A stretch of 64,000 nucleotides of DNA from Salinibaculum rarum. GTDB lineage: Archaea; Halobacteriota; Halobacteria; Halobacteriales; Haloarculaceae. The notes under the pieces were generated by a model. That model was not told the DNA's origin. It saw only the letters and a list, made by a program, of their open reading frames with translations, and did no database searches. The stretch covers positions 1,860,001 through 1,924,000 of the forward strand of contig NZ_CP129992.1 of the NCBI RefSeq assembly GCF_030505615.1, in the 5' to 3' direction. Every line of letters starts with the position of its first letter. Position 1 is the first letter of the stretch. Of the stretch, positions 41,534 through 49,826 are shown one piece after another. The position numbers and the translations under genes were made by a program.

Positions 41534-42811
41534 TCAGTCGTCGTCTCCGAAGCGTTTCTCTACACTTTCGGCGTGTGCCTCTAGCCCCTCCGCTGTCGCG
41601 AGGGTCGTAATCGTCTCCCGGAGGGCACCGAGTGAGTCCTCGTCGAGCCGCTGAACGGTCGTCGACCGGAGGAACGTATCCACGGAGAGTCCGCCGACGA
41701 GTCGGGCCTTCCCGCCGGTCGGGAGAACGTGGTTCGGGCCACTCGCGTAGTCGCCAGCGGCCACTGGACTGAACCCACCAAGAAAGACCGACCCGGCGCT
41801 GTCGATGCGATCCAACAGTGCCTCTTCGTCCTCGGCCTGAATCGCCAGGTGCTCGGCCGCGTACTCCTCTGCGAAGAGTGTCGCCTCGCTCATCGAGCGG
41901 GCGACGAACACGCCGCTTGCGTCGTTGTCCAGCGCGCCCTGAATGACGTCTTTCCGTTCGCGCTGGGCCGCCTGCTGTTCGACGGCATCGGCGACAGCGG
42001 CGGCGAGTGCGTCGTCGTCGGTCACCGCGACGACAGAGGCGTCGGTGTCGTGTTCGGCCTGTGCGACGAGGTCCGCCGCGACCAGTTCCGGGTCTGCGGT
42101 CTCGTCGGCGACGACGAGCAGTTCGCTCGGGCCCGCCAGGAAGTCGATTTCCACGTCCCCGCGGACCGCTGCTTTCGCCGCAGTCACCCACCGGTTGCCC
42201 GGGCCGACGATTGTGTCGACGGCCGTGACCGTCTCCGTGCCGTAGGCGAGCGCGCCGATGGCCTGTGCCCCACCGACCTGGTAGACCGCGTCCGCGCCAG
42301 CCACGTCGATAGCAGCCAGCGTCGCCGGGTTCAGCTGGTCCGCTGGCGGCGTGGCGACGGCGACGTGTTCGACGCCGGCGACCTTCGCGGGGATGATGCC
42401 CATCAGTGCGCTGGAGGGGTAGGCCGCGGTCCCGCCGGGTGCGTAGACGCCGGCGCTCTCTATCGGCCGGTATCGGCGGCCGAGTTCGCGCCCGTCGAAA
42501 TCGTCCTGCCAGTCCTCGGGGTGCTGGCGCTCGTGAAACGCCCGGATGTTCTCGGCGGCCGTCTCGATGGCCGCGAGCAGGTCGTCGTCGACGCGGTCGC
42601 GTGCGCGCTCGACCTCGTCGGTAATCTCGATGTTTCCCACGTCGACGCCGTCGAACTCCGTGCTGAACTCCCGGAGTGCAACGTCGCCGTCCTCGCGAAC
42701 GCGGTCGATGATGTCACGGACGTCTTCACGCACCGCCTCGACACCGGCGTCGCGCTCGAACAGCGCGGCCCGTTCCCCTGGGTCGAGGTCGGCAACCTCG
42801 CGTACTTGCAT
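41534..42811 (-). CDS. hisD: Histidinol dehydrogenase
   Basis: A 425-residue enzyme, ATG at 42811, which oxidises histidinol to histidine in the last two steps of histidine synthesis. Conserved: RRYRPIESAGVYAPGGTAAY, DAVYQVGGAQAIGALAYGTE, VGPGNRWVTAAK, DFLAGPSELLVVADETADPE and the catalytic region AEHLAIQAEDEEALLDRIDS. GGFSPVAAGDYASGPNHVLPTGG matches the zinc-binding end. Full length. No other canonical his gene is in the window, though a divergent HisG-like protein is 2.3 kb away. Confidence 0.97.
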   Translation of the reverse strand: MQVREVADLDPGERAALFERDAGVEAVREDVRDIIDRVREDGDVALREFSTEFDGVDVGNIEITDEVERARDRVDDDLLAAIETAAENIRAFHERQHPEDWQDDFDGRELGRRYRPIESAGVYAPGGTAAYPSSALMGIIPAKVAGVEHVAVATPPADQLNPATLAAIDVAGADAVYQVGGAQAIGALAYGTETVTAVDTIVGPGNRWVTAAKAAVRGDVEIDFLAGPSELLVVADETADPELVAADLVAQAEHDTDASVVAVTDDDALAAAVADAVEQQAAQRERKDVIQGALDNDASGVFVARSMSEATLFAEEYAAEHLAIQAEDEEALLDRIDSAGSVFLGGFSPVAAGDYASGPNHVLPTGGKARLVGGLSVDTFLRSTTVQRLDEDSLGALRETITTLATAEGLEAHAESVEKRFGDDD

Positions 42812-42834
42812 ACACACACGTATCGCTGGCGCGT

Positions 42835-42847
42835 ACAAACGGTTTGT
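42835..42847. promoter_or_regulatory. 13-bp palindrome at the hisD promoter position
   Basis: ACAAAC-G-GTTTGT is a perfect inverted repeat centred about 30 nt upstream of the hisD ATG, where the TATA element would be. It may be the promoter, an operator overlapping it, or part of the insertion scar that follows at 42866. Confidence 0.4.
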
Positions 42848-42865
42848 CCTTACGGGAAATCGAGG

Positions 42866-42898
42866 AGAAAGCCCCGTGCTTTAGCGGGAGGATGTCAA
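42866..42898 (+). mobile_element. Probable right-end remnant of an IS200/IS605 (IS1341-type) element
   Basis: GAGAAAGCCCCGTGCTTTAG followed by CGGGAGGATGTCAA resembles the right end of haloarchaeal IS200/IS605-family elements as I recall them: GAAAGCCCC, a GC stem with a CTTTAG-like loop, then GGGAGGATGTCA. One stem arm has lost bases (CCCCGTGC versus GCGGG). No tnpA or tnpB frame is adjacent, so only the end survives. The terminal TGTCA overlaps the stop codon (TGA) of the DnaJ-membrane gene at 42895. Confidence 0.5.
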
Positions 42899-43608
42899 GC
42901 GTAAATCTGTGAAATGACGTGCAACACGGAGGCAAAGACTGTCATCGCAATCAGAACGACGCCGACCACAAGCGGCGGCCACGACACGGCGACCTGGGTC
43001 GACAACTGCGAGAACGCAAGCCAGGTGGTCGCAGCCGCGCTCCCAAGGAAGATGACGTGGACGAGTAGCCACGGCCCGACCGACCGCAGCGCAGCGAGGA
43101 GATTCCGGAGCGACGAGTGGGTCTCTCCCGTGTCGGTCTCGGCTCGCCGGTACGTCTGTGACGCGTGTTGCCACTCCTTGGCCGTTGCCGTCGGGCCGAC
43201 CGTGTAGCTCTGCTGTCGGTTCTGTCGCCGCCGTGTGCGCTGTTTTCCCGGAGTGCCTTCGCCAAGCCAGGCGGTCCGGTCGTAGCCGGGGTCTGTCTGC
43301 TCGGTCGCTGTCGTACTCGTACTCGTCGGCTCCGTTTTGGTGTCGCTCGTCGCCGACTCGTGCCAGGCAGTCGAGTCGACGTACTGGCTGACGTACTCAC
43401 CGTGGCCCAGTCGGTCGTATCGCTGCCGTTCGTCGGCGTCGACGAGGACGTCCCGGGCGGTCGTCAGCCGCCTGAACTGCTCGGGCGCGTCGGGGTCGTC
43501 ACTGACGTCCGGGTGGTGTTCTTTGACTCGCTCGCGGTAGGCCCGGCGTATCGTCTCCGTATCGGCGTCTCCCTCTATCCCGAGCACGCTGTAGAACGTC
43601 TCACCCAT
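42895..43608 (-). CDS. J-domain (DnaJ-like) membrane protein
   Basis: A 237-residue protein, ATG at 43608. Residues 4-60 form a J domain with HPD at 32-34 (EHHPDVSDD) and FYSVLGIEGDADTETIRRAY at the start; a J domain recruits DnaK/Hsp70. A Ser/Thr/Arg-rich linker (about 85-165) leads to two C-terminal membrane helices (GPWLLVHVIFLGSAAATTWL and WPPLVVGVVLIAMTVFASVL). There is no zinc-finger or peptide-binding domain, so it is a type III J protein tethered to the membrane. The stop codon lies in the IS-like scar, so the C-terminus may have been altered by that insertion. Confidence 0.87.
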   Translation of the reverse strand: MGETFYSVLGIEGDADTETIRRAYRERVKEHHPDVSDDPDAPEQFRRLTTARDVLVDADERQRYDRLGHGEYVSQYVDSTAWHESATSDTKTEPTSTSTTATEQTDPGYDRTAWLGEGTPGKQRTRRRQNRQQSYTVGPTATAKEWQHASQTYRRAETDTGETHSSLRNLLAALRSVGPWLLVHVIFLGSAAATTWLAFSQLSTQVAVSWPPLVVGVVLIAMTVFASVLHVISQIYA

Positions 43609-43753
43609 GCGACCAGTGTTGGATGCTATGGCGCTGACGGCCAAGAATCTGTGGTCGAACCAAGATTCAGGGGGCTGGCGCCCGTACCCGCTGGTGATGT
43701 CCTCCGGTGAGGGTCCCCAGCAGCCGTTGTTCACCCTCCGTCGCAACCGCCAC

Positions 43754-44068
43754 ATGACGCGCAGTCATGCCCTGCTCTGGGCGCTCATCCTCGTTGCGAC
43801 TGTCGCCGACATCCTCCTGACGATGACCGGTACCGCCGTCGGCCTCCAGGAGGGGAACGTCCTCGTCCGTGTGCTGCTCGGGTCCTTTGGACCCGCTGGA
43901 CTCTGGCTGGTCAAGTTCGCGGCGATGGTGTGGCTCGTCGGCGGGTGGGCGCTCCTTTCGGACCGGAACGCGACGATTTTCTTGGCACTGTTTGCGACCG
44001 TGACCGTGTCCGTCACCGTCTACAACACTGCCCTGTTGCTCGCGACCGGCGCGGTTGCACTACCGTGA
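43754..44068 (+). CDS. Small membrane protein, DUF5658-like
   Basis: A 104-residue protein from ATG 43754 with three to four membrane helices (LLWALILVATVADILLTMTG, AGLWLVKFAAMVWLVGGWAL, and ATIFLALFATVTVSVTVYNT). The D-I-L-L-T pattern in helix one recalls the DUF5658 family, unverified. An alternative in-frame ATG at 43697 would add 19 residues. It diverges from the DnaJ-membrane gene and converges on the AI-2E transporter gene. No function is known to me. Confidence 0.7.
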   Translation: MTRSHALLWALILVATVADILLTMTGTAVGLQEGNVLVRVLLGSFGPAGLWLVKFAAMVWLVGGWALLSDRNATIFLALFATVTVSVTVYNTALLLATGAVALP

Positions 44069-44078
44069 TCGGTGTCGA

Positions 44079-45098
44079 CTATTCGGTCTGTCGCCGCGCC
44101 GATTCCGGCCCGATGGAACTGCCCTCCGCGAGCAGATTCGTGAGAGCGACGACGATAGCCAGTACGATCGGACCGATGACGACCCCGACGAGACCGACCG
44201 TCAGCCCGCCACCGACGAATCCCACGAAATACAGCGTCTGTGAGAGACGTTCCGGGTCGCCGAGTCGAAATCGGACGGCGTCGACGATGAGGTTCGGGAG
44301 TGCAACGAGAAAGATGATTCCGAGCGTCGCGACGGCGAAAAGCGCCAGCAACTCGCCCTCGAGAAAGTGAAACACCGCCAGGCCGAAGACGAGCGGGGCG
44401 GCGCTGATAAACGGCAGCGCCCAGAGCACGGCACCGATGAGTGCGAGAATAAAGGGCAACTGGTAATCCAAGAGCAAGAATACGCCAAGCCCCGTCACGT
44501 AGGTCACGACCCCGCCCGCCAACACGAGGACGTAGTGACCGAACAGCACCTCACGAACGCGAACGTGGACCCGGTCGGCGATGTCGTGATACCCAGTCGG
44601 GACGGGCCCGAAGGCCAGCGAGCGGAGTTTGGTGTGATAGTACAACAGCGCGAAGACGACAAAGGCGTAGACGATGAACTTCGCCGAGTACACCGACGCC
44701 TGCTGTGCAGCGGCGACGGCGACACGCGAGACGTTCGGGGTGAGTGCCTCCTGGAGCGGCGTCAGATTGAGCGTGAGTGTTTCACTGCCGACAGTCACGG
44801 GAATCGAGGTATCGAGCGCCGCGATACCATCGAGGAGTGCATCCCGCCGCGCGTACAGGACGAACACGAACGGCACTATCAGCGCCAGGCTCACGACGAC
44901 GCCGGCGAGGGTCACGAGTATCGCACTCCAGTAAGGGGGGACGCCGTGACGAATCGTCCACTTGTGAGCCGGCAACAGCATGTAACTGGCGGCGACTGCC
45001 ACCAAGATGGTCATGATGACTCCGGAGAGGACAAAGGCGGCTATCGCCGCGATGACAAATCCAAGCCCCACGAGGACGGTTCGGCGTTGACTGGCCAC
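44079..45098 (-). CDS. AI-2E family transporter (PerM/TqsA type)
   Basis: A 339-residue polytopic protein starting at GTG 45098, with about seven to eight helices and the family's long extracellular loop (about 85-140). Conserved PLVFGLAVFHFLEGELLALF and GGLTVGLVGVVIGPIVLAIV near the C-terminus are typical. Some members export autoinducer-2, others are Na+/H+ antiporters or are uncharacterised; haloarchaea do not make AI-2 as far as I know, so the name reflects family only. It lies 42 bp downstream of the HisG-like gene, on the same strand. Confidence 0.88.
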   Translation of the reverse strand: MASQRRTVLVGLGFVIAAIAAFVLSGVIMTILVAVAASYMLLPAHKWTIRHGVPPYWSAILVTLAGVVVSLALIVPFVFVLYARRDALLDGIAALDTSIPVTVGSETLTLNLTPLQEALTPNVSRVAVAAAQQASVYSAKFIVYAFVVFALLYYHTKLRSLAFGPVPTGYHDIADRVHVRVREVLFGHYVLVLAGGVVTYVTGLGVFLLLDYQLPFILALIGAVLWALPFISAAPLVFGLAVFHFLEGELLALFAVATLGIIFLVALPNLIVDAVRFRLGDPERLSQTLYFVGFVGGGLTVGLVGVVIGPIVLAIVVALTNLLAEGSSIGPESARRQTE

Positions 45099-45140
45099 AG
45101 GGACAAATCGGCACAGTCCCGCTAAAAGCTTCCCATCAGG

Positions 45141-46031
45141 TCAGAGAATCGGCTGTTCGACGCCCCGCTCGAACAGTGTGGCGACGGTCCGTGTCGTCTC
45201 GTCGGTTTCGGAGGTGTTCTCCAGGAGGACCGTCTCGCTGGGGAACAGTTGCTCGCCGAGCACGAGGCCGTTGTCCCGGGCGGTCGACCCCGTCACCGTC
45301 AGGTACACCCCGATACCCGTCTGTGCAATCGACGCCTCCTCTTCGATTCCCTCTTCGGGGTAGGTGAAGTCGATGCCGTCGAGGACTTTCGTGCCCAGCA
45401 CCGCCTCGACGAGTCGCTCGTATCGCGGCGAGATGCAGAACGGTCCCTCGTAGTCCGCGACGAAAGCGCGGTCGAGGTCGCTCCCGCTGCCTTCGAGCAG
45501 TTCCGGTGTCGCCAGCAGCGTGTGATACACCGTATCGCCGAGGCCGTCGACGATTCGGACGTCGGTATCCAGCGGGTCGATGCGCTCGTTCGCGGCGTCA
45601 AGGCCGTCGATGGGCTCGTCACTGAGCTGGACGACCTCTTCGAGCACAAGGTCGGCACTGTCGAACCCCAGCGCGAACTCGTGGGTTCGAAGCGCCCTGA
45701 ACGGCTCTTCACGGCCCACCAACTGGATGTCCGTCTCGCCGGCCGGGACGGTCACGCTGTCGAAGACGAGACGCCGGGGCATCCCCTCCCGGTCGTCGCG
45801 CAAGAGCGTGTACTCTGGCTCGGTCGGGTCCGAGAGGTCACTGTATCGGGCCAGTCGGTCGTAGACGTCGCTGTCGGCCTGCTGGTTGTCTTTCGTGACT
45901 GCCTTCTCGTAGCGAAGCGTCGAGATGATGTCGTCGGCGGTCTCCTCGAACGGGACGCTCTCGGCGAGTCGCTCGAGAACACTCTCCAGTGGTCGCCCCT
46001 TCCTCGGAACGGCCACCCGCACGGTCGTCAT
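45141..46031 (-). CDS. Divergent ATP phosphoribosyltransferase-like (HisG-fold) protein
   Basis: A 296-residue protein, ATG at 46031. The start TVRVAVPRKGRPLESVLERL follows the HisG opening (R-I-A-V-P-K-G-R-L), and VTGSTARDNGLVLGEQLFPS (residues 246-265) matches the HisG PRPP-binding signature (T-G-S/T-T-x-R-x-N-G-L). VRIVDGLGDTVYHTLLATPE recalls the central periplasmic-binding-fold part. The rest is diverged, so I do not call it hisG: a canonical copy is expected elsewhere. The likely role is a phosphoribosyl or nucleotide-binding enzyme or a regulator. It ends 42 bp before the AI-2E transporter and starts 49 bp after the coiled-coil gene. Confidence 0.7.
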   Translation of the reverse strand: MTTVRVAVPRKGRPLESVLERLAESVPFEETADDIISTLRYEKAVTKDNQQADSDVYDRLARYSDLSDPTEPEYTLLRDDREGMPRRLVFDSVTVPAGETDIQLVGREEPFRALRTHEFALGFDSADLVLEEVVQLSDEPIDGLDAANERIDPLDTDVRIVDGLGDTVYHTLLATPELLEGSGSDLDRAFVADYEGPFCISPRYERLVEAVLGTKVLDGIDFTYPEEGIEEEASIAQTGIGVYLTVTGSTARDNGLVLGEQLFPSETVLLENTSETDETTRTVATLFERGVEQPIL

Positions 46032-46080
46032 TGGGAGAGACGAAGATATCGTGCGACAAAACAAGACCGGTTTCGAGACG

Positions 46081-47274
46081 CTAGCCGCCGAAGGTCGACT
46101 TGATCTGCTCTTGCCAGTCCCGAATATCTTCGATTTCCGATTCGATGTCTTCGAGTCGGCCGGCCACGTCGCCGTTGGTGACTTTCTCCTCTATCTCCGC
46201 GACGTTTTCCTCGACAGTGGCGAGGGACTGTTCGAGGTCGTCGACTGTCTCGCCCATACTCTCGACGTCGTCGTTGACGTCGTCCATCTCGGTGCGGACC
46301 TCGGAGACTGTCGTGTTCGTCTCGGAAAGCTCCGACTGGACGTCGTCGAGGGTCTGGTCGAACGATTCAAGCTGTGATTCGAAGTCCTGGATGAGCTGGT
46401 CGCCAGTCCCGCTCTCCTCCAGGAACTCCTCGAGTGCGTCCGTGTAGGCACGCAGGTCCGCAACGTCGCTCTGGAGCTTTTCGACCCGGGCGTCGTGGAC
46501 GCCGTCGGTGTCGTCGCGGTCGGCGAGTTTGTCGATGGCCCGCTGGACGAGCTTGAGGTCGTCGAGTGGGACGTCGTTTTGCCGAATCTCCGCCGCCATC
46601 GCGCTGACTACCGACTCGCCGTCGATGGTGGCCGCTGCCGTCTCGGCGCTGTCGTCCGTCGAATCACTGCTGTCTTCGGTGGCGCTTTCTTCCGGTTCGT
46701 CGTCACTGCTGTCGTCAGTGACTCTCGTTTCACCCTGGGCTTCGTTGGGGTCTTTGAGGTCCAGGGTTCCGATGTCTTCGTCGGTCGATTCGTCTTCGTC
46801 TTCGAGTCCCGGTACTTCCCCCTCACCCGAGATAGCGTCTTTGACGACGTCGCTGTCGCTCTCTGGGATGATATCGTCGGTATCCATGTCGTCTGCTGTC
46901 TCCCCGTCCAGTGGCGGTTCGACCGTCTCGATGGTGGGTTCTGTCAGGAACTTCTCGACGTTGTCGGCCCCCGTCGCTCGAATCCCGTAGACTGTCGTGT
47001 ACTCCGCCTCGGCCTCTAGCTCCCGTTCGAACGTAATCTGTTTCTCGTCGATAGTCCAGTGTTCGCTGCCGTACTCGGGATGGAAACCGAGGTCCTCGAC
47101 GGCCACGCTCTCTGGTACCTGGTCGGTGAGCGTGACGGTGACGGCCTCGTCGCGCTCGGAGACGAACTCGAAGGCAATCGCGGGGACGGGAAACTCGTCT
47201 TCCTCGAACCGCTTTGTCACGGTCACCCCATCCGAAGACGTCCGCACCTCCTCGTACGCCTGTGAATCGCTCAT
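46081..47274 (-). CDS. Acidic coiled-coil protein with N-terminal beta domain
   Basis: A 397-residue very acidic protein. Residues about 15-110 look like an immunoglobulin-type beta sandwich (VPAIAFEFVSERDEAVTVTL, EHWTIDEKQITFERELEAEA). Residues 115-225 are a low-complexity Asp/Glu/Ser linker. The C-terminal 150 residues form a long heptad coiled coil (QSELSETNTTVSEVRTEMDD, ESMGETVDDLEQSLATVEEN). No signal peptide is apparent. It could be a cytoskeletal, chromosome-organising or membrane-associated scaffold; I do not recognise a named family. It lies 49 bp from the HisG-like gene, same orientation. Confidence 0.78.
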   Translation of the reverse strand: MSDSQAYEEVRTSSDGVTVTKRFEEDEFPVPAIAFEFVSERDEAVTVTLTDQVPESVAVEDLGFHPEYGSEHWTIDEKQITFERELEAEAEYTTVYGIRATGADNVEKFLTEPTIETVEPPLDGETADDMDTDDIIPESDSDVVKDAISGEGEVPGLEDEDESTDEDIGTLDLKDPNEAQGETRVTDDSSDDEPEESATEDSSDSTDDSAETAAATIDGESVVSAMAAEIRQNDVPLDDLKLVQRAIDKLADRDDTDGVHDARVEKLQSDVADLRAYTDALEEFLEESGTGDQLIQDFESQLESFDQTLDDVQSELSETNTTVSEVRTEMDDVNDDVESMGETVDDLEQSLATVEENVAEIEEKVTNGDVAGRLEDIESEIEDIRDWQEQIKSTFGG

Positions 47275-47368
47275 GGTATACTGTCCGTTCAGCGACGGTC
47301 TTAAAGCTACTTACTGTTATGGAGTCAAGAGAATCCGTTTCGAATCGCGATTTTGCCTCTCGAGGCCC

Positions 47369-48202
47369 TTACAGGTCGATTCTGTCCCCGATCTCGATGA
47401 CGTTCAGCTGACGGGGATACTCGAAGCTCCGGACGTGCTCGTGGAGTGCCGTCGGGTCAGCAGTCAGCCCTTTCCACATGTCCCAGTGGGTCGGCACGAG
47501 CGTCTCGACTTGGAGTTCGTTGGCCGCCTCGACGAGCATGTTCTCGTCGTTGTACCACTGTGTGTACTTCGGCTCACGCGTCTGCTTGTCCGGAATCATC
47601 CCCGCGCTGCCGAAGGCGAGGACGCCGACGTCGATGTCGTAGTCGTCGCCCACTTCCTCGAAGGCACCGGGCCGGGCGTCGCCACCGTGGAAGAAGGTTC
47701 CCGACTGGTGTTCGACGACGTAGGAGACGGGGTGGTCTGCGTCGGGGTCGTTGGCGGGTTCGACGTGAACCGTGAGGTCACCGATGCGGATGCCGTCGCC
47801 CTCGTCGACGCGTTCGAGCTGGCCCGGTTCGATGTCCCACTCGTCGAGCCACCCCTCCTCGCGAACGACGTCGATGCTGGCGTCGGGCCCGTAGAAGTTC
47901 GCTCCCGTCTCCTCGAGGAGCGGTCCCTGGCTCGCCCCGTCGACGTGGTCCGAGTGTTCGTGGGTCGCGAGGACGGCGTCGGCTTCTGCGACGTCTGTCG
48001 GGTCGAACGGAACCGGAATCATCCGCACCGTTCGCGGCGGGTCGCCAGTGTTGAGGTAGGGGTCGATAAAGAGTGTCGTCCCGCTTGAGCTTTTCAGCAC
48101 GAAGCCGTTGCAGCCGAGATACCAGACGGCAATCCCGTCGGGGTCGGCGTCTTCGACGGCGCGGGGCAGCCAGTCGCCCCAGTCTGAGTGGATGGTGTCC
48201 AT
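47369..48202 (-). CDS. Metallo-beta-lactamase-fold hydrolase (UlaG type)
   Basis: A 277-residue hydrolase. The metal site is HEHSDHVD (residues 81-88, motif HxHxDH in the form H-E-H-S-D-H). Further ligands are in GTFFHGGDARPG and at TLVPTHWDMWK, and GIAVWYLGCNGFVLKS matches the UlaG (L-ascorbate-6-phosphate lactonase) branch. The substrate is unknown; lactones or phosphodiesters are possible. It appears to be a stand-alone gene, followed by the coiled-coil gene 94 bp away. Confidence 0.9.
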   Translation of the reverse strand: MDTIHSDWGDWLPRAVEDADPDGIAVWYLGCNGFVLKSSSGTTLFIDPYLNTGDPPRTVRMIPVPFDPTDVAEADAVLATHEHSDHVDGASQGPLLEETGANFYGPDASIDVVREEGWLDEWDIEPGQLERVDEGDGIRIGDLTVHVEPANDPDADHPVSYVVEHQSGTFFHGGDARPGAFEEVGDDYDIDVGVLAFGSAGMIPDKQTREPKYTQWYNDENMLVEAANELQVETLVPTHWDMWKGLTADPTALHEHVRSFEYPRQLNVIEIGDRIDL

Positions 48203-48265
48203 GTGTCCCGGTGCGCGCGGCCGGGGCTAAGGGGTTTCGGACGGTCGCGAAAAGGCAAGTGTGGG

Positions 48266-48661
48266 TCAGTCGTTACAGCAACCGCCGGCCTTCTCGCCGA
48301 AGTCGACGGCAAGGGGGTCGCTAACGTGCTCGTTTAGTGCCTGCAATCGAAGTTCGAGGTCGTTCTGTGCCTGCAGAAACTCGCTCATCACGGGAATCGA
48401 GTGGAGCTTTTCCTGGGCTTCCTGGAGTTGCCGCAGGTCCTCCTGGTCGGCCTGTCCGGTCTGGCGGGCCATCATATACTCCTCGCGAATCTGTTCGAAC
48501 TCCTCGATTTGTTCCTGGGCCGTCTCGTCGGCCTCGACAGCCTCCTTTTTCTCCTGGAAGGTCTGGTAGGCGGGCATCTCGGTGATGGCCTCGCCGAGTT
48601 TTTGGGCCAGTTCCTCGGCTGTCTGGTCGCTGTCGGCGGGCGAATCGGTCTCGACGCTCAT
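48266..48661 (-). CDS. YlbF/YmcA family helical protein
   Basis: A 131-residue protein, ATG at 48661. A long helical core (AEELAQKLGEAITEMPAYQT, FEQIREEYMMARQTGQADQE, and LHSIPVMSEFLQAQNDLELR) matches the YlbF/YmcA family. It ends with a Cys pair (GGCCND). In Bacillus these proteins act with RNase Y to control mRNA processing and carry Fe-S clusters; a comparable role in archaea is not established. It diverges from dph2. Confidence 0.85.
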   Translation of the reverse strand: MSVETDSPADSDQTAEELAQKLGEAITEMPAYQTFQEKKEAVEADETAQEQIEEFEQIREEYMMARQTGQADQEDLRQLQEAQEKLHSIPVMSEFLQAQNDLELRLQALNEHVSDPLAVDFGEKAGGCCND

Positions 48662-48732
48662 CGGCGGATTTTGGTCACGAACGCCTAAAGTCCTGCCGAT
48701 GGGAGCGACCGAGGTATCCAGAAACACCGTCG

Positions 48733-48738
48733 TTATAC
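48733..48738 (+). promoter_or_regulatory. TATA box for dph2
   Basis: TTATAC centred 27 nt before the dph2 ATG at 48763; predicts a leaderless mRNA. Confidence 0.55.
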
Positions 48739-48762
48739 GCCCCCAGCGACTAAGCGTGTCCA

Positions 48763-49818
48763 ATGAGCCAGGACACGACGGACCGACCCGAGGGTGACCT
48801 CCGAAACACCGGGATGAGTCTCCGTCACGACCGCGAGTGGGACTACGAACTCGACCGCATCGCAGCGGCTGTCGACGAGCGCGACGCCGAGACGGTCGGC
48901 CTGCAGTTCCCCGAAGGACTCAAACGACGCGGGCCGGGCGTGGCAGACGATCTCCGAGAACTCCTGCCGGACGGCGTCTCGGTGATGATTTCGGGTCAGC
49001 CCTGTTATGGCGCCTGTGACCTCGACACCTATCTGATGCGCCGGACAGACGTGTTCGTCCACTTTGGCCACTCGCCGATGAAAGAGTCGGACAACATCAT
49101 CTACGTCCCGCTGTTCTCGAATGTCGACGTCTTCCCAATCTTGGAGCGGGCACTCGACGAGGAACTCACTCCAGCCGAGGACGACCCCGACGTCGGACTG
49201 GTCACGACCGCCCAGCACATGAACAAATTCGAGGCGATGCGCGAACACCTCGAAGACCGCGGCTACGAGGTCCACACCCGTCGCGGCGACGACCGACTGA
49301 CCCACGAAGGGCAGGTGCTTGGCTGTAACTACGCCTCGGCGGAGGTCGACGCCGACCAGATTCTGTACATCGGCGGCGGCAAGTTCCACCCGCTCGGACT
49401 GGCGATGGAACACCCGGACAAGAAGGTCGTCATCGGCGACCCGGTCAACAACGTCGTCAAGATAGCGGACAACGAGAAGTTCATGAAACAGCGCTACGCC
49501 TCGGTCCACAAGGCGATGGACGCCGACACCTGGGGGGTTATCTTCTGTACGAAAATCGGGCAGGGACGCTGGGACAAGGCCGAGGAAATCGTCGAGAACA
49601 ACGACGACGCTTACCTCATCACGATGGACGAGATAACGCCCGACCGGCTGACGAACTTCGGGATGGACGCCTACGTCAACACCGGCTGTCCGCGAATCAC
49701 CACCGACGACGGCCCACAGTTCAAGAAGCCGATGCTCACGCCCGGCGAGTACGAGATTGCTATCGGGGAGAAACCGCTTGATGAACTCTCCTTCGACACC
49801 TTCCACGGAACCTGGTGA
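48763..49818 (+). CDS. dph2: Diphthamide biosynthesis enzyme Dph2
   Basis: A 351-residue radical-SAM-like enzyme (Dph1/Dph2 family) that adds the 3-amino-3-carboxypropyl group of SAM to a His of elongation factor 2. The cluster-binding cysteines are spread through the chain as in this family: Cys81 or Cys85 (GQPCYGACD), Cys188 (VLGCNYA) and Cys309 (NTGCPRI). Also conserved is VGLQFPEGLKRRGPGVADDL. A leaderless promoter precedes it and a methyltransferase gene follows 8 bp after its stop. Confidence 0.95.
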   Translation: MSQDTTDRPEGDLRNTGMSLRHDREWDYELDRIAAAVDERDAETVGLQFPEGLKRRGPGVADDLRELLPDGVSVMISGQPCYGACDLDTYLMRRTDVFVHFGHSPMKESDNIIYVPLFSNVDVFPILERALDEELTPAEDDPDVGLVTTAQHMNKFEAMREHLEDRGYEVHTRRGDDRLTHEGQVLGCNYASAEVDADQILYIGGGKFHPLGLAMEHPDKKVVIGDPVNNVVKIADNEKFMKQRYASVHKAMDADTWGVIFCTKIGQGRWDKAEEIVENNDDAYLITMDEITPDRLTNFGMDAYVNTGCPRITTDDGPQFKKPMLTPGEYEIAIGEKPLDELSFDTFHGTW

Positions 49819-49826
49819 CTTCAGAC

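Noticed and set aside
44079-45098. Quorum-sensing (AI-2) export function
   Set aside because: The family name does not imply AI-2 transport; no luxS-type gene is present and the neighbourhood gives no support.
45141-46031. Calling this gene hisG
   Set aside because: Only the opening segment and the PRPP loop match; the rest is too diverged and a canonical hisG is expected elsewhere.
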